A stretch of DNA of 63,652 bases, taken from the NCBI GenBank assembly GCA_016871805.1, contig VHCG01000018.1:1-63652 (forward strand). Reading direction: 5' to 3'. Under the pieces are notes generated by a model. That model was not told the DNA's origin and did no database searches. It saw only the letters and a list, made by a program, of their open reading frames with translations. This DNA is from Verrucomicrobiota bacterium. GTDB lineage: Bacteria; Verrucomicrobiota; Verrucomicrobiia; Limisphaerales; UBA9464. Positions 44,999 to 54,467 of this stretch are shown in pieces (within the stretch, counting starts at the first letter, position 1; each line of letters begins with the position of its first letter). The position numbers and the translations under genes were made by a program.

Positions 44999-47176
44999 AT
45001 GTCCCGTTGCCGAACAGTCCTGCTGTCCTGGATCGGCGCCGCCGCAGTCGCGGTCGGCGCCCCGGACTATCTCCGGGAGGTCAAACCCGTCCTCACCGAC
45101 CACTGCATCGGCTGTCATGGGACCGAGAAATCCGAGAACGGACTCCGTCTCGACACCGCGGCGGATGCGCTGAAGGGCGGGGAACGCGGGCCGGCTGTCG
45201 TGCCCGGCGACGCGGCCGGGAGCCTGCTGGTGCAGGTGATCGAGGGACGACACGCCCAGCTGGAGCGGATGCCCTACAAGCGTTCGTCTCTCTCGACGAC
45301 CGCAATCGCTGCGGTCCGGGACTGGATCGAGGCCGGGGCTCCGCTGCCGGCCGTCGAAACCCCGGGACGTCGGGTCCACTGGGCCTTCGTGCCGCCGGAG
45401 CGGCGGACTCCGCCCGGATCGGTCCCGGGAGGTGTTTCCGGTGGCCATCCGATCGACGCGTGGATCGGACAACGTCTCAAGGAGGCCGGTCTGTCGCCGT
45501 CGCCGGAGGCCGACCGCCCGACGTTGATCCGTCGGGTCAGCCTCGATCTGACCGGTCTTCCCCCCAGTCCGGAGCGCATCGACGCGTTCGTCGCGGATCC
45601 GCGTCCCGATGCCTATGAACGTCTGGTCGAGGAGCTGCTGGCTTCACCACACCATGGAGAACGCTGGGCTCGCTGGTGGCTGGATGTGGCCCGCTATGCC
45701 GATTCCAACGGCTACAGTGCCGACGCCCCGCGCTCGATCTGGCCCTGGCGCGACTGGGTGGTCCGATCCCTCAACGCCGACCTGCCGTTCGACCGCTTCG
45801 TCCTCGAGCAGCTGGCCGGGGATCTCCTGCCCGGGGCGACCCTCGACCAGCGCATCGCCACCGGATTCCACCGGAACACCCAGCTCAACGAGGAGGGCGG
45901 CATCGATCCCGAGCAGTTCCGCATCGAAGGGGTGATCGACCGGGTCAACACCACCGGTACCGCCCTGTTGGGACTCACGATCGCCTGCGCGCAGTGTCAC
46001 GACCACAAGTTCGATCCCATCCGCCAGCGCGAGTACTACCAGCTGTTCGACTTCTTCAACCAGCAGGACGAGCCGACGCTCGAGGTTCCATCTGGCGGTC
46101 TGGTCCAGAGTCCGGTCGGTGCTGCGAAGACTTCGGCGAAGCCCACCGCGACGCTCGTGTTGGCCGAGCGCAGCTCACCCCGCCGGACAACGGTGTTCAG
46201 CAAGGGCGACTTCACACGGCCGGGCGACGAGGTCGATCCCGGGACGCCTTCCGTGCTGCCGCCCCTGGGGTCGGAGAAGCAGGGGGGCCATCGGCCCAAT
46301 CGACTCGATCTGGCCCGCTGGCTCATGGATCCCGGGCATCCGCTGACGGCGCGGGTGACGGTGAACCGGGTCTGGCAGCAGTATTTCGGACGGGGCCTGG
46401 TCGAGACCGAGAACGATTTTGGGACCCAGGGGAGTCCACCGACCCATCCGGAGCTTCTCGACTGGCTTGCGGTGGAGTTCGCGTCGCCCACCGCCCAGGG
46501 CGGATCCGGCTTTTCGCTCAAGCGGCTCCACCGATGGATCGTCACGTCGCGGACCTATCGGCAGACCTCGACGATCCGGGCAGACCCTCTCGGGAAGGAT
46601 CCGGGGAACCGGCTTTTGGCGCGTCAGAATCGGATCCGCCTCGATGGGGAGTTCATCCGGGATGTCGCCCTGGTGGCCAGTGGGGCGCTCGATCCGAGGC
46701 TCGGTGGCCCGCCCGTCCATCCGCCACAGCCGGACGGCGTCATGAACCTGGGGCAGGTTCGACGGGAGTGGACGACGAGCGCCGGTGGCGATCGGTATCG
46801 TCGGGGCCTCTACACCTATCTCTGGCGGGCCACGCCCCATCCGGCCCTGGCGGTGTTCGATGCGCCCGATGCCTTCAGCACCTGTACACGACGAAACCGA
46901 TCCAACACCCCGCTCCAGGCGCTCACGCTGCTGAATGACGGGGCCTTCGTGGATCTCGCCGACCGGCTGGCGCAGCGCCTGCAGGTGGGTGACCGGGGGG
47001 GCGATCGCCTGGTGGAGGGCTTCCAGCGGTGCACCGGACGGCGGCCGAAGGCGGGCGAGCTCGAGCGGCTGCGGGCGTTGCTGGACCAGGAGCGTCGGGC
47101 TGGATCCGACACCGAGGCCTGGAGGACGGTTGCCCGGGTGCTGTTGAACCTCGACGAGACGATCACCCGGGAATGA
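44999..47176 (+). CDS. PSCyt1-DUF1549-DUF1553 (PSD1-type) cytochrome protein, pair 2
   Basis: The 725-residue exported protein starts at ATG 44999 with signal MSRCRTVLLSWIGAAAVAVGA. An N-terminal haem domain has CIGCHG near residue 37 and GLRLDTAADALKGG. DUF1549 follows (HPIDAWIGQRL, LTGLPPSPERI) with CAQCHDHKFDP as a second CxxCH. The middle region is short, so DUF1553 (RVTVNRVWQQYFGRGLV, NDFGTQG, HPELLDWLA) comes early. At 725 residues it is shorter than most of its family. The DUF1501 gene begins 4 bases after the stop. It probably works in the periplasm as an electron-transfer or scaffold partner; the reaction is unknown. Confidence 0.92.
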   Translation: MSRCRTVLLSWIGAAAVAVGAPDYLREVKPVLTDHCIGCHGTEKSENGLRLDTAADALKGGERGPAVVPGDAAGSLLVQVIEGRHAQLERMPYKRSSLSTTAIAAVRDWIEAGAPLPAVETPGRRVHWAFVPPERRTPPGSVPGGVSGGHPIDAWIGQRLKEAGLSPSPEADRPTLIRRVSLDLTGLPPSPERIDAFVADPRPDAYERLVEELLASPHHGERWARWWLDVARYADSNGYSADAPRSIWPWRDWVVRSLNADLPFDRFVLEQLAGDLLPGATLDQRIATGFHRNTQLNEEGGIDPEQFRIEGVIDRVNTTGTALLGLTIACAQCHDHKFDPIRQREYYQLFDFFNQQDEPTLEVPSGGLVQSPVGAAKTSAKPTATLVLAERSSPRRTTVFSKGDFTRPGDEVDPGTPSVLPPLGSEKQGGHRPNRLDLARWLMDPGHPLTARVTVNRVWQQYFGRGLVETENDFGTQGSPPTHPELLDWLAVEFASPTAQGGSGFSLKRLHRWIVTSRTYRQTSTIRADPLGKDPGNRLLARQNRIRLDGEFIRDVALVASGALDPRLGGPPVHPPQPDGVMNLGQVRREWTTSAGGDRYRRGLYTYLWRATPHPALAVFDAPDAFSTCTRRNRSNTPLQALTLLNDGAFVDLADRLAQRLQVGDRGGDRLVEGFQRCTGRRPKAGELERLRALLDQERRAGSDTEAWRTVARVLLNLDETITRE

Positions 47177-47180
47177 CCCC

Positions 47181-48638
47181 ATGAACCTGACCTCCGACCC
47201 GACGCTTGCCGGACTGACCCGACGGCATTTCTTCAGCCGCTGTGGTGTCGGGCTGGGATCCATCGCACTCGCCTCACTGATCGATCGGAACGCCGTGCGT
47301 GCCGAGGGATCGACCGGATTGACCCAACCGCTCGCCCCGCGTGCGACCCAGTTCCGGCCCCGGGCGAAGAAGGTCATCTACCTCTTCATGGCCGGTGGCC
47401 CCTCGCAGCTGGAGCTGTTCGACCACAAACCGCGGCTCAACGCCCTCAACGGGCAGGCCATCCCGGATTCCTATCTCCAGGGCAGGCGCTTCGCGTTCAT
47501 GGACAGCTCGTTCAAGAACCGGAGCATGCTGCTGGGGTCGAAACGCTCGTTCCGCCAGCACGGTCCGTCGGGGATGTGGGTCAGCGAGCTCTTTCCCCAC
47601 ACGGCGGGCATCGCCGGCGAGGTCACATTTGTCCGCACCTGCGCCACCAACGTCTTCAACCACGCCCCGGCCAAGCTGTTCATGAACACGGGATCGTCCC
47701 AGTTCGGACGTCCCAGCCTGGGGGCGTGGCTGACCTACGGGATCGGCAGCGAGGCGGACAACCTGCCGGGGTTCGTCGTCCTCCAGAGCGGACCCCGGGG
47801 TCCCCGCGGCGGGGCGGTCAACTGGGGCAGTGGGTTCCTGCCCACCACGTTCCAGGGCGTGCCGCTTCGGGGCCAGGGGGAGCCGATCCTCAACCTGACC
47901 GCGCCGGAGGGCATCGATGCCGGTCGGCAGCGTCGGGCGATCGATGCGGTCCGGGACCTCAATCTCCAGCATCTGGTCGACACGGGCGACCCGGAGATCG
48001 CCACCCGCATTGCAGCCTATGAGATGGCGTATCGGATGCAAACCAGTGCGCCGGAGGCGATGGACCTCGCCGGCGAAAGCCGTGCGACACTCGATCTCTA
48101 CGGGGTGGACCCGGCCAAGCCTTCGTTTGCCCGGAACTGTCTCCTCGCCCGACGCCTCGTGGAGCGTGGCGTCCGCTTCGTCCAGCTCTACCACACCAAC
48201 TGGGACAGCCATGGCGGGCCTGGGGAGACGCTCGAGTCGGATTTCGAGAAGGTGTGCCGCGATGTCGACCAGGCCCAGGCGGCACTGGTGCGCGATCTCA
48301 AGTCACGCGGCCTCCTCGAGGACACGCTGGTGGTCTGGGGCGGTGAGTTCGGTCGGACCCCGATGGGTGAGAACCGCGAGAAGACGGGCCGGAACCATCA
48401 CATCGATGCCTTCACGATCTGGATGGCAGGCGGCGGTGTGAAGGCGGGTGCGGTGGTCGGTGAAACCGATGAGCTGGGCTTTGGTCCGGTTCAGGACCGG
48501 GTCCACGTCCACGACCTTCATGCCACGATCCTGCATCTCCTCGGACTCGATCACCAGCGGCTGACCTTCCGGTTCCAGGGGCGGGACTTCCGTCTGACGG
48601 ACGTCCACGGTGAGCTTGTGCCGTCGATCCTGGCATGA
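47181..48638 (+). CDS. DUF1501 protein, pair 2
   Basis: This 485-residue partner of the preceding gene has a Tat-like signal, TRRHFFSRCGVGLGSIALASL. The DUF1501 blocks are VIYLFMAGGPSQLELFDHKP, NVFNHAPAKLFMNTGS, GVRFVQLYHTNWDSHGG, LVVWGGEFGRTP and GRNHHIDAFTIWMAGGG, with the putative metal-binding Asp, His and Asn residues in place. It is a paralogue of the protein at 27243-28697. Start and spacing show translation directly after PSD1. Substrate and reaction are unknown. Confidence 0.92.
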   Translation: MNLTSDPTLAGLTRRHFFSRCGVGLGSIALASLIDRNAVRAEGSTGLTQPLAPRATQFRPRAKKVIYLFMAGGPSQLELFDHKPRLNALNGQAIPDSYLQGRRFAFMDSSFKNRSMLLGSKRSFRQHGPSGMWVSELFPHTAGIAGEVTFVRTCATNVFNHAPAKLFMNTGSSQFGRPSLGAWLTYGIGSEADNLPGFVVLQSGPRGPRGGAVNWGSGFLPTTFQGVPLRGQGEPILNLTAPEGIDAGRQRRAIDAVRDLNLQHLVDTGDPEIATRIAAYEMAYRMQTSAPEAMDLAGESRATLDLYGVDPAKPSFARNCLLARRLVERGVRFVQLYHTNWDSHGGPGETLESDFEKVCRDVDQAQAALVRDLKSRGLLEDTLVVWGGEFGRTPMGENREKTGRNHHIDAFTIWMAGGGVKAGAVVGETDELGFGPVQDRVHVHDLHATILHLLGLDHQRLTFRFQGRDFRLTDVHGELVPSILA

Positions 48639-48654
48639 CGTGGGGTCTTCTGAA

Positions 48655-48820
48655 GAGGCTCACGCTGGGACGCGGAGGCGCGGAGGGAGAGAACGGGCGC
48701 TTTGGAAACGGGGTGGTTCAGCGCCTGGGATCATTGGGTACACCCACGACTTCCCAAAGGTCTCGTCCCTGTCTGTTCCCTGTCTGTTCTCCGCGTCTCG
48801 GCGTCTCGGTGTGAGCCTCC
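48655..48820. repeat. Inverted pair of family B elements between convergent genes
   Basis: A forward element (GAGGCTCACGCTGGGACGCG, then GAGGCGCGGAGG) opens the 182-base gap and an inverted one (CCGCGTCTCGGCGTCTCGGT, then GTGAGCCTCC) closes it, touching the stop of the RND permease gene. A transcript from either side could fold the two arms together, so the pair may act as a bidirectional terminator. Confidence 0.6.
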
Positions 48821-51800
48821 TCAGGCCTCGACCCGGCGCCGCGTGAGACGCGACAGCAGCAGGTAGACGACGGGGATGACGAACAGGGTCAGGAACGTGC
48901 TGGAAATCATGCCGCCCACGACGGCGACGCCCATCGGACGTCGGCTCTCGGCGCCGGCGCCGAAGCCGATGGCGATCGGCAGGATGCCCGCGATGGTCGA
49001 CAGGGCGGTCATGAGGATCGGACGGAGGCGGACCCGTCCGGCCTCGACCATGGCGTTGTAGGCGGTGGTGCCCCGTTCCATCTCCTGGTTGGCGAACTCG
49101 ACGAGCAGGATGGAGTTCTTGGTGACGAGTCCGATCAGCAGCACGAGTCCGATCTGGCTGAACAGGTTGAAGTTCATCGCGGGGATGGGGGGGATGAAGC
49201 CCATGAGGCCCATCCAGTTGAGGAACCAGAGCGATCCGAAGGCCCCGACGAAGGCGAGGGGCAGGGCGAGCATGACCGTGAAGGGATGGACGAGGCTCTC
49301 GAACTGGGCCGCCAGGGTCATGTAGACGATGATTCCGGCGAGGCCGAGGACCCACCAGATCTCACTCGTCGACTCCGCCAGGTTCTTGGCATCCCCCTCC
49401 CAGGCATAGAGGAATCCCTGCGGCAGGTCACGGGACAGCCACGGTTCCACCTGCTCCACGACCGTGCCGATGGGCACGGCTCCGGGCGAGGCGGTGATGC
49501 TGGCCGAGCGGAGACGGCCGTAGTGGAAGATCGAGTTTGCGGCGGCGCCTTCGGACCGTGTCACGAGGCTGCTCAGCTGGACCAGCGTTCCGGAGGTGCT
49601 CCGGACGAACACCTTGTCGAGGTCCGCCGGAGTGAGCCGGGAGGTCCGCTCGAGCTGGGCGATGACGTCGTATTCCTTGCCGTCGCGCTTGATGCGGCTG
49701 AGGTCGAGTCCGCCGAAGAGGATCTGCAGCGTCCGGGAGATCTCGGCGACGCTGACGCCCAGGGAGGCGGCACGGTTGCGGTCGATGGCGATGCGGACCT
49801 CCGGCTTGTTCACCTCGTAGCTGACGCGGACGTTCTTCAGGAGGGGCTGTCCGGTGGCGTTGGTGAGTCCGCGGAGGCGGTTGGCGACACCGTCGGCGGT
49901 CGTGCTCAGGGCCTTGAGATCCTGGTTCTGGAGCACCAGCTCGAAGGGCGAGCTGTTGAAGCTGGTCTCGATGGATTTCGGCAGGTTGGCGATGGCGAGT
50001 CCCCCCTCCACCTCCTGCATCAGGCGCGTGGCCAGTCCACCGGGGCCATTGACGATCTCCTGGACCGACCGCGTGCGTTCGGCGCGGTCCGTGAAGGTGA
50101 CGAAGACGATCCCGAAGCTGGCCTGGCCGGGGCCGCTGAATCCGGGGGCCACGATCGCCCCGTAGCTCCAGACCTCCGGCATCTTCCCGATGATCTCCTC
50201 GGCCTTGCGGAGCTGGCGGTCGGTGAACTCGCTGGTGGAGCCGTTCGGGGTCAGCACGATCGCGAAGAGGCGTCCCTTGTCCTCCTGCGGCAGGAAGTCC
50301 TGCTCCAGACCCCGGTAGGCCGCGACGAGGAGGCCGACGGTGGCGATGGTGATCCCGACCATGATGGTCTTGTGTCCCAGCGCCCAGCGCAGGCCCGAGA
50401 GGTAGTGTCGGGTAATCCCGTCGAAAAGGCGTTCGAAGAAGAGGAACACGGGGCCGTGCTTCCGTCCTGAGACCGGCCTGAGGATCCGCGAGGCCATCGC
50501 CGGCGACAGGGTGAGCGCGACGAAGGCGGAGATGACGACGGAACCGGCGACGGTGACGGCGAACTCGATGAAGAGGCGTCCCGTGGCGCTTTTCTGGAAG
50601 GCGAGCGGGGCGAAGACCGCGACGAGCGAGATCGTGATGGCGATGACCGCGAAGCTGATCTCCTCCATGGCCTTGAAGGCGGCCTTCATCGGGGTCATGC
50701 CCTCCTCGATGTGACGGTAGATGGCCTCGAGGACGACGATGGCGTCGTCGACCACGACCCCGATGCTCAGCACGAGGGCGAGCATGGTGAGGATGTTGAC
50801 CGAGTAGCCGAGGGCGTAGAGCAGGGCGAAGGTGCCGATGAGGGAGACCGGGATGGCGACGGCCGGGATGAGGGTGGAGCGGACGTCGCGCAGGAACATG
50901 AAGATGATGAGCACGACCAGGATGAAGGCCATGGCCAGGGTCTCCCAGACCTCGCTGATGGCCTTGGCGACGAAGGTGCTGGAGTCGAAGGCGACCCACA
51001 TCTCGCAGCCTTCGGGCAGGCTGGGGCGGAGGGCGTCGGCCTCGGCGCGGATCTTCTCCGCAACGGCCACGGTGTTGGCCTTTGCCTGCTTCACGATGCC
51101 GAGGAAGATGCAGGGCTTCCCGCGCGCGCGGGCGACGGTCCGGTAGTCCTCGACGCCGTCCTCCGCCCGTCCGATGTCGCGCAGACGGATCAGATTGGCG
51201 CCATCGGCCCGGATGACGAGGTCGTTGAACTCGGTCGCCGTGGCCAGTTCGCCCCGGGTCTGGATGGTCATCTCCCGGTCGAGGTTCTCCACGCGGCCGC
51301 TTGGCAGGTCGATGTTCTGGGCCCGGAGGGCGTTCTGGACGTCGATCACCGTGACCCCGCGGGCCGCCATCTTCTCGGAGTCCAGCCACAGGCGCATGGC
51401 ATACCGCTTCTCGCCGCCGACGGTGATGGACGACACCCCCTCCACACCCTGCAACCGAGGCTTCAGGATCCGCTCGGCCGTCGTGGTCAGCTCGAGGGGC
51501 GAGTACCGGTCGCTGTTGACCGCCAGCCACAGGATCGGCTGTGCGTCGGCATCCTGCTTCGCGACGATCGGCTCGAGGATGTCGTCGGGCAGCACGCCCC
51601 GGACACGGGAAACGCGGTCCCGGACGTCCTGGGCGGCGATGTCGATGTCCCGTGAGAGGTCGAACTCGATGGAGATGTTGCTGACACCCTCACGGCTCTC
51701 GGAACGGAGGGTCTTGATGCCGCTGATGTTGTTGAGGGCCTCCTCGAGGCGCTCGCTGATCTCGGTCTCGACGACCTGGGCGTTCGCGCCGGGATAGATG

Positions 51801-51946
51801 GTCGTGACCGAGATGATCGGAGGATCGATGTCGGGAAGTTCCCGGACCGGGAGCCGGGAGAGTCCGATCACGCCGAACAGGATCAGCGTGAGGTTCAGCA
51901 TCGTGGCCAGGATCGGCCGCTGGATGGAGAGGCGCGGAAGGATCAT
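48821..51946 (-). CDS. RND multidrug efflux permease (HAE1/AcrB type)
   Basis: The 1,041-residue inner-membrane pump has the AcrB layout. It opens PRLSIQRPILATMLNLTLILFG and shows LPDIDPPIISVTTIYPGAN. The proton-relay helix includes GVVVDDAIVVLEAIYRHIE with the paired aspartates, and a duplicated second half follows. Porter-domain segments such as DVRDRVSRVRGVLPDDILEPIV are intact. It exports drugs or other amphiphiles using the proton gradient. The gene is 7 bases downstream of its adaptor gene; no TolC-type channel is in the window. Confidence 0.94.
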   Translation of the reverse strand: MILPRLSIQRPILATMLNLTLILFGVIGLSRLPVRELPDIDPPIISVTTIYPGANAQVVETEISERLEEALNNISGIKTLRSESREGVSNISIEFDLSRDIDIAAQDVRDRVSRVRGVLPDDILEPIVAKQDADAQPILWLAVNSDRYSPLELTTTAERILKPRLQGVEGVSSITVGGEKRYAMRLWLDSEKMAARGVTVIDVQNALRAQNIDLPSGRVENLDREMTIQTRGELATATEFNDLVIRADGANLIRLRDIGRAEDGVEDYRTVARARGKPCIFLGIVKQAKANTVAVAEKIRAEADALRPSLPEGCEMWVAFDSSTFVAKAISEVWETLAMAFILVVLIIFMFLRDVRSTLIPAVAIPVSLIGTFALLYALGYSVNILTMLALVLSIGVVVDDAIVVLEAIYRHIEEGMTPMKAAFKAMEEISFAVIAITISLVAVFAPLAFQKSATGRLFIEFAVTVAGSVVISAFVALTLSPAMASRILRPVSGRKHGPVFLFFERLFDGITRHYLSGLRWALGHKTIMVGITIATVGLLVAAYRGLEQDFLPQEDKGRLFAIVLTPNGSTSEFTDRQLRKAEEIIGKMPEVWSYGAIVAPGFSGPGQASFGIVFVTFTDRAERTRSVQEIVNGPGGLATRLMQEVEGGLAIANLPKSIETSFNSSPFELVLQNQDLKALSTTADGVANRLRGLTNATGQPLLKNVRVSYEVNKPEVRIAIDRNRAASLGVSVAEISRTLQILFGGLDLSRIKRDGKEYDVIAQLERTSRLTPADLDKVFVRSTSGTLVQLSSLVTRSEGAAANSIFHYGRLRSASITASPGAVPIGTVVEQVEPWLSRDLPQGFLYAWEGDAKNLAESTSEIWWVLGLAGIIVYMTLAAQFESLVHPFTVMLALPLAFVGAFGSLWFLNWMGLMGFIPPIPAMNFNLFSQIGLVLLIGLVTKNSILLVEFANQEMERGTTAYNAMVEAGRVRLRPILMTALSTIAGILPIAIGFGAGAESRRPMGVAVVGGMISSTFLTLFVIPVVYLLLSRLTRRRVEA

Positions 51947-51953
51947 GTCACGT

Positions 51954-53021
51954 TCAGGGCTTGGGTGCCGTGGCCGGTCCGTTGCTCCGAGTCATGATCG
52001 GCGCCCCGGGGCGCAGCTTCTGGAGGCCCTCCGTCACGACGGATTGTCCGTCGGCGAGGCCCTGCAGCACCTCGACCTTGCCCGCGAGGCGGAGTCCGGT
52101 GCGGACCGGCTGGATCATCGCGGTGTTGGTGGAGGTGGCGAGGAAGACGAGGGTGGCGTCACCGTTGTTGAAGACCGCCGATTCCGGGATGACGAGGGCG
52201 GCGTCCCGCAGCTGCAGGCTCAGTTCGAGATTGGCGAACATGCCACCCCGCAGCCGACGGGAGGGATTCGCGATCCGGGCCTTCACGAGGGCGGTCCGGG
52301 TGTTGGGATCGAGCTGAGGTGAGACGAAATAGACCTCGCCCTCGAAAGTGTCCTTCGGGAATGCGGCGACGCGGAACCTCACCTTCTGTCCCTCCTGGAC
52401 CTGGCTGAGATAGCGCTCGGGAACGGCGACCTCGACCTTCACGGTGTCGAGGTCCACCAGCTGGGTGATGCGGGTGGAGCGGGTGATGACCTGTCCGGGG
52501 CTGATCTGCCGGGCGCCGGCGATGCCGGAGAAGGGGGCGAGGATCCGGGCATCCCGAAGCATGCGCCGCTTGAGGTCCACGGAGGCCTCGTTGGCCGAGT
52601 AGGTGGCGGCCGCGGTGTCGTATTCCTGCTGCGAGATCAGCTTGTCGCGGAATAGCAGCTTCACGCGCTCGAAGGAGGTGCGGGCCAGCTGCAGCTGGGC
52701 CTCGGCCTCCTGGACCTGCGGGGCGAGCTTTGTGTCGTCGAGGATCACCAGGACGTCGCCCTTCTTCACCGGAGTGCCCTCGCCGAACCGGATCTCCTTC
52801 ACGATCCCATCGGTCTCCGAGGTCAGGTCGATGATCTCGTTGGCCATGACGTTGCCGACGAGCGAGACGGTCTCCACGACTGGCTCGGTCCTCACCGGAG
52901 CGGTGACGACCTGGACGGCAAAGGCACCCATCGGAGGACCGCCGGCACCGCCTTGTTTCTTCTGACAGCCGAGGGCCAGGAGGACGACAAGGAAGAGAAC
53001 ACCTGCGAGACGAAGCTCCAT
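51954..53021 (-). CDS. RND efflux periplasmic adaptor lipoprotein
   Basis: The 355-residue adaptor from ATG 53021 starts MELRLAGVLFLVVLLALGC, a lipobox with Cys19. The lipoyl/barrel-sandwich part (VMANEIIDLTSETDGIVKEI, FGEGTPVKKGDVLVILDD), a short alpha-hairpin (about 75-120) and the beta-barrel (VAVPERYLSQVQEGQKVRF) are in HlyD/AcrA order. It bridges the permease to an outer-membrane channel. The upstream 181 bases hold no gene. Confidence 0.92.
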   Translation of the reverse strand: MELRLAGVLFLVVLLALGCQKKQGGAGGPPMGAFAVQVVTAPVRTEPVVETVSLVGNVMANEIIDLTSETDGIVKEIRFGEGTPVKKGDVLVILDDTKLAPQVQEAEAQLQLARTSFERVKLLFRDKLISQQEYDTAAATYSANEASVDLKRRMLRDARILAPFSGIAGARQISPGQVITRSTRITQLVDLDTVKVEVAVPERYLSQVQEGQKVRFRVAAFPKDTFEGEVYFVSPQLDPNTRTALVKARIANPSRRLRGGMFANLELSLQLRDAALVIPESAVFNNGDATLVFLATSTNTAMIQPVRTGLRLAGKVEVLQGLADGQSVVTEGLQKLRPGAPIMTRSNGPATAPKP

Positions 53022-53157
53022 AACCCGCCAAGCATGGTTGGAACCGGGACGTGATTCCATCCCTGGATTGGTGAAAACGCGCTGCGAGTGGCTGGATAAC
53101 GTTAGGAGTGGGTCCATGGTGGAGGTTCCATGAGACCCCGATCCTTTTGGGGATCTC

Positions 53158-53204
53158 TCAACCCTCAACGCCCAACTCCCGACCGGGATTGGGTCCCCCC
53201 GGTC
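53158..53204. repeat. Family D trace and hairpin after the secretin gene
   Basis: The repeat CAACGCCCAACTCCCGAC (53167-53183) adjoins a hairpin, GACCGGG at 53181-53187 with CCCCGGTC at 53197-53204, that overlaps the end of the type II secretion operon. No T-run follows on the minus strand, so termination is uncertain. Confidence 0.35.
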
Positions 53205-54447
53205 ACTGCGTCTTCGCCGGGAGGTTCTCGGAGGGGAACTTGTCGAGGAACTGGTTCCACTCCTTCTCCGTCACCGAATTGGTGACCATGCTCGCACGGT
53301 CGGTCTGCTGTCCGGTGACGGCGGCGAAGTCGGCCGGCGTGCGGATGATCCGCGGCGTGAGGAAGATCAGCAGCTCGGTCTTCGCACCGGTCTTGCTCGT
53401 GGTGCGGAACAGATTGCCAACCCACGGGATGTCGCCCAGCCAGGGGACCTTTCGGACGGATTTGGTCTCGTCCTCGGCGATCAGGCCGCCGATCACCACG
53501 GTCTCGGAGTCGGGGGTGACCACGACGGTGTCGGCCGAGCGCACGTTGATGTAGGGGGCGTTGACCTGGGAGGAGAGAGACTGGCTCTGGGTCTGGGAGA
53601 CGGAGGAGATCTGGGGCTGGACGATCATCTCGACCTTGCCGTTGGAATCAATGAACGGGGTGACGTTCATGATGATGCCGACGTCGGTGTAGTTGACGTT
53701 GATGATCGGGATCGTGTTGCCGCCGGAGGTGTAGAACGAGACGCCGTTCGGGAGCGGGACGCTCTGGCCGACGACGATCCGGGCCAGCTGGCCATCGCGG
53801 GCCACGACGGAGGGACGGGACAGGACCTTGGCCTTGCCCGAGGTGGCGAGGGCCCGGAGGGTGGCCTGGAAGTTCGAGCCGGCGATCTGGTAGAGGCCGC
53901 CGGAGCCGTCTCCCGTGGAGTTCGGGGCCAGGGCGGTCCCGGCTTGCTGGCCGAGACCATTGAAGTTCGTGACCACGTTGTTGAGTCCGGCCAGACCGAA
54001 GACCGTCCCGGCGGTGCTCGGCGTGTTGCCCCCCTTCACATAGGTGCCTTCCACGCCGAACTGGAATCCGTCGGTATGGGTGACCTCCATGAACACGACA
54101 TTGATCAGGACCTGCGGCTTCGGGGCGTCGAGGTTCGCGATGACGTTGCTGATCTGGAGGCTGGTCTGGGCGTCGGTGATGACGACGATGTTGTGGGTCT
54201 GGGGATCGACCGAGATGAGGGCGGAGCCTACGGAACCATTGAAATTATAGCCGGACCCGGTGTTGCGGGAGTTGGCCCCCCCGGCACCTCCAAAGCCCCC
54301 GAACTGCCCCCCGAACCCGGCGCCGCCGAATCCACCTCCTCCGCCCCCGCCTCCTTGGCGTTGCTGGGCCTGGAGGGAAGTGGTGAGGCCGAGGACAAGC
54401 GCGGCGAGACCGATCAGGGAACCGTTGTGTGGGACGTGTCGTTTCAT
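53203..54447 (-). CDS. gspD: GspD secretin, C-terminal half (separate gene)
   Basis: This 414-residue protein has its own Sec signal (about 1-27, ending SLQA), then a Gly/Phe-rich tract (32-57). Residues 75-108 (ALISVDPQTHNIVVITDAQTSL, IANLD) are the second half of an N3 domain. The secretin barrel fills the rest, with LSRPSVVARDGQLARIVVGQSVP and the hallmark VPWLGDIPWVGNLFR. It would form the outer-membrane channel. It lacks N0, N1 and N2, which are on the gene 20 bases upstream. A genuine signal peptide argues against a simple frameshift split. It is the last gene of the operon. Confidence 0.88.
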   Translation of the reverse strand: MKRHVPHNGSLIGLAALVLGLTTSLQAQQRQGGGGGGGGFGGAGFGGQFGGFGGAGGANSRNTGSGYNFNGSVGSALISVDPQTHNIVVITDAQTSLQISNVIANLDAPKPQVLINVVFMEVTHTDGFQFGVEGTYVKGGNTPSTAGTVFGLAGLNNVVTNFNGLGQQAGTALAPNSTGDGSGGLYQIAGSNFQATLRALATSGKAKVLSRPSVVARDGQLARIVVGQSVPLPNGVSFYTSGGNTIPIINVNYTDVGIIMNVTPFIDSNGKVEMIVQPQISSVSQTQSQSLSSQVNAPYINVRSADTVVVTPDSETVVIGGLIAEDETKSVRKVPWLGDIPWVGNLFRTTSKTGAKTELLIFLTPRIIRTPADFAAVTGQQTDRASMVTNSVTEKEWNQFLDKFPSENLPAKTQ

Positions 54448-54467
54448 GGCTGGGAAAGGGTTGGGGT

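Noticed and set aside
49428-51530. 700-codon frame within the RND permease gene
   Set aside because: Same strand, other frame, Arg/Pro/His-rich product; the AcrB frame explains the region fully.
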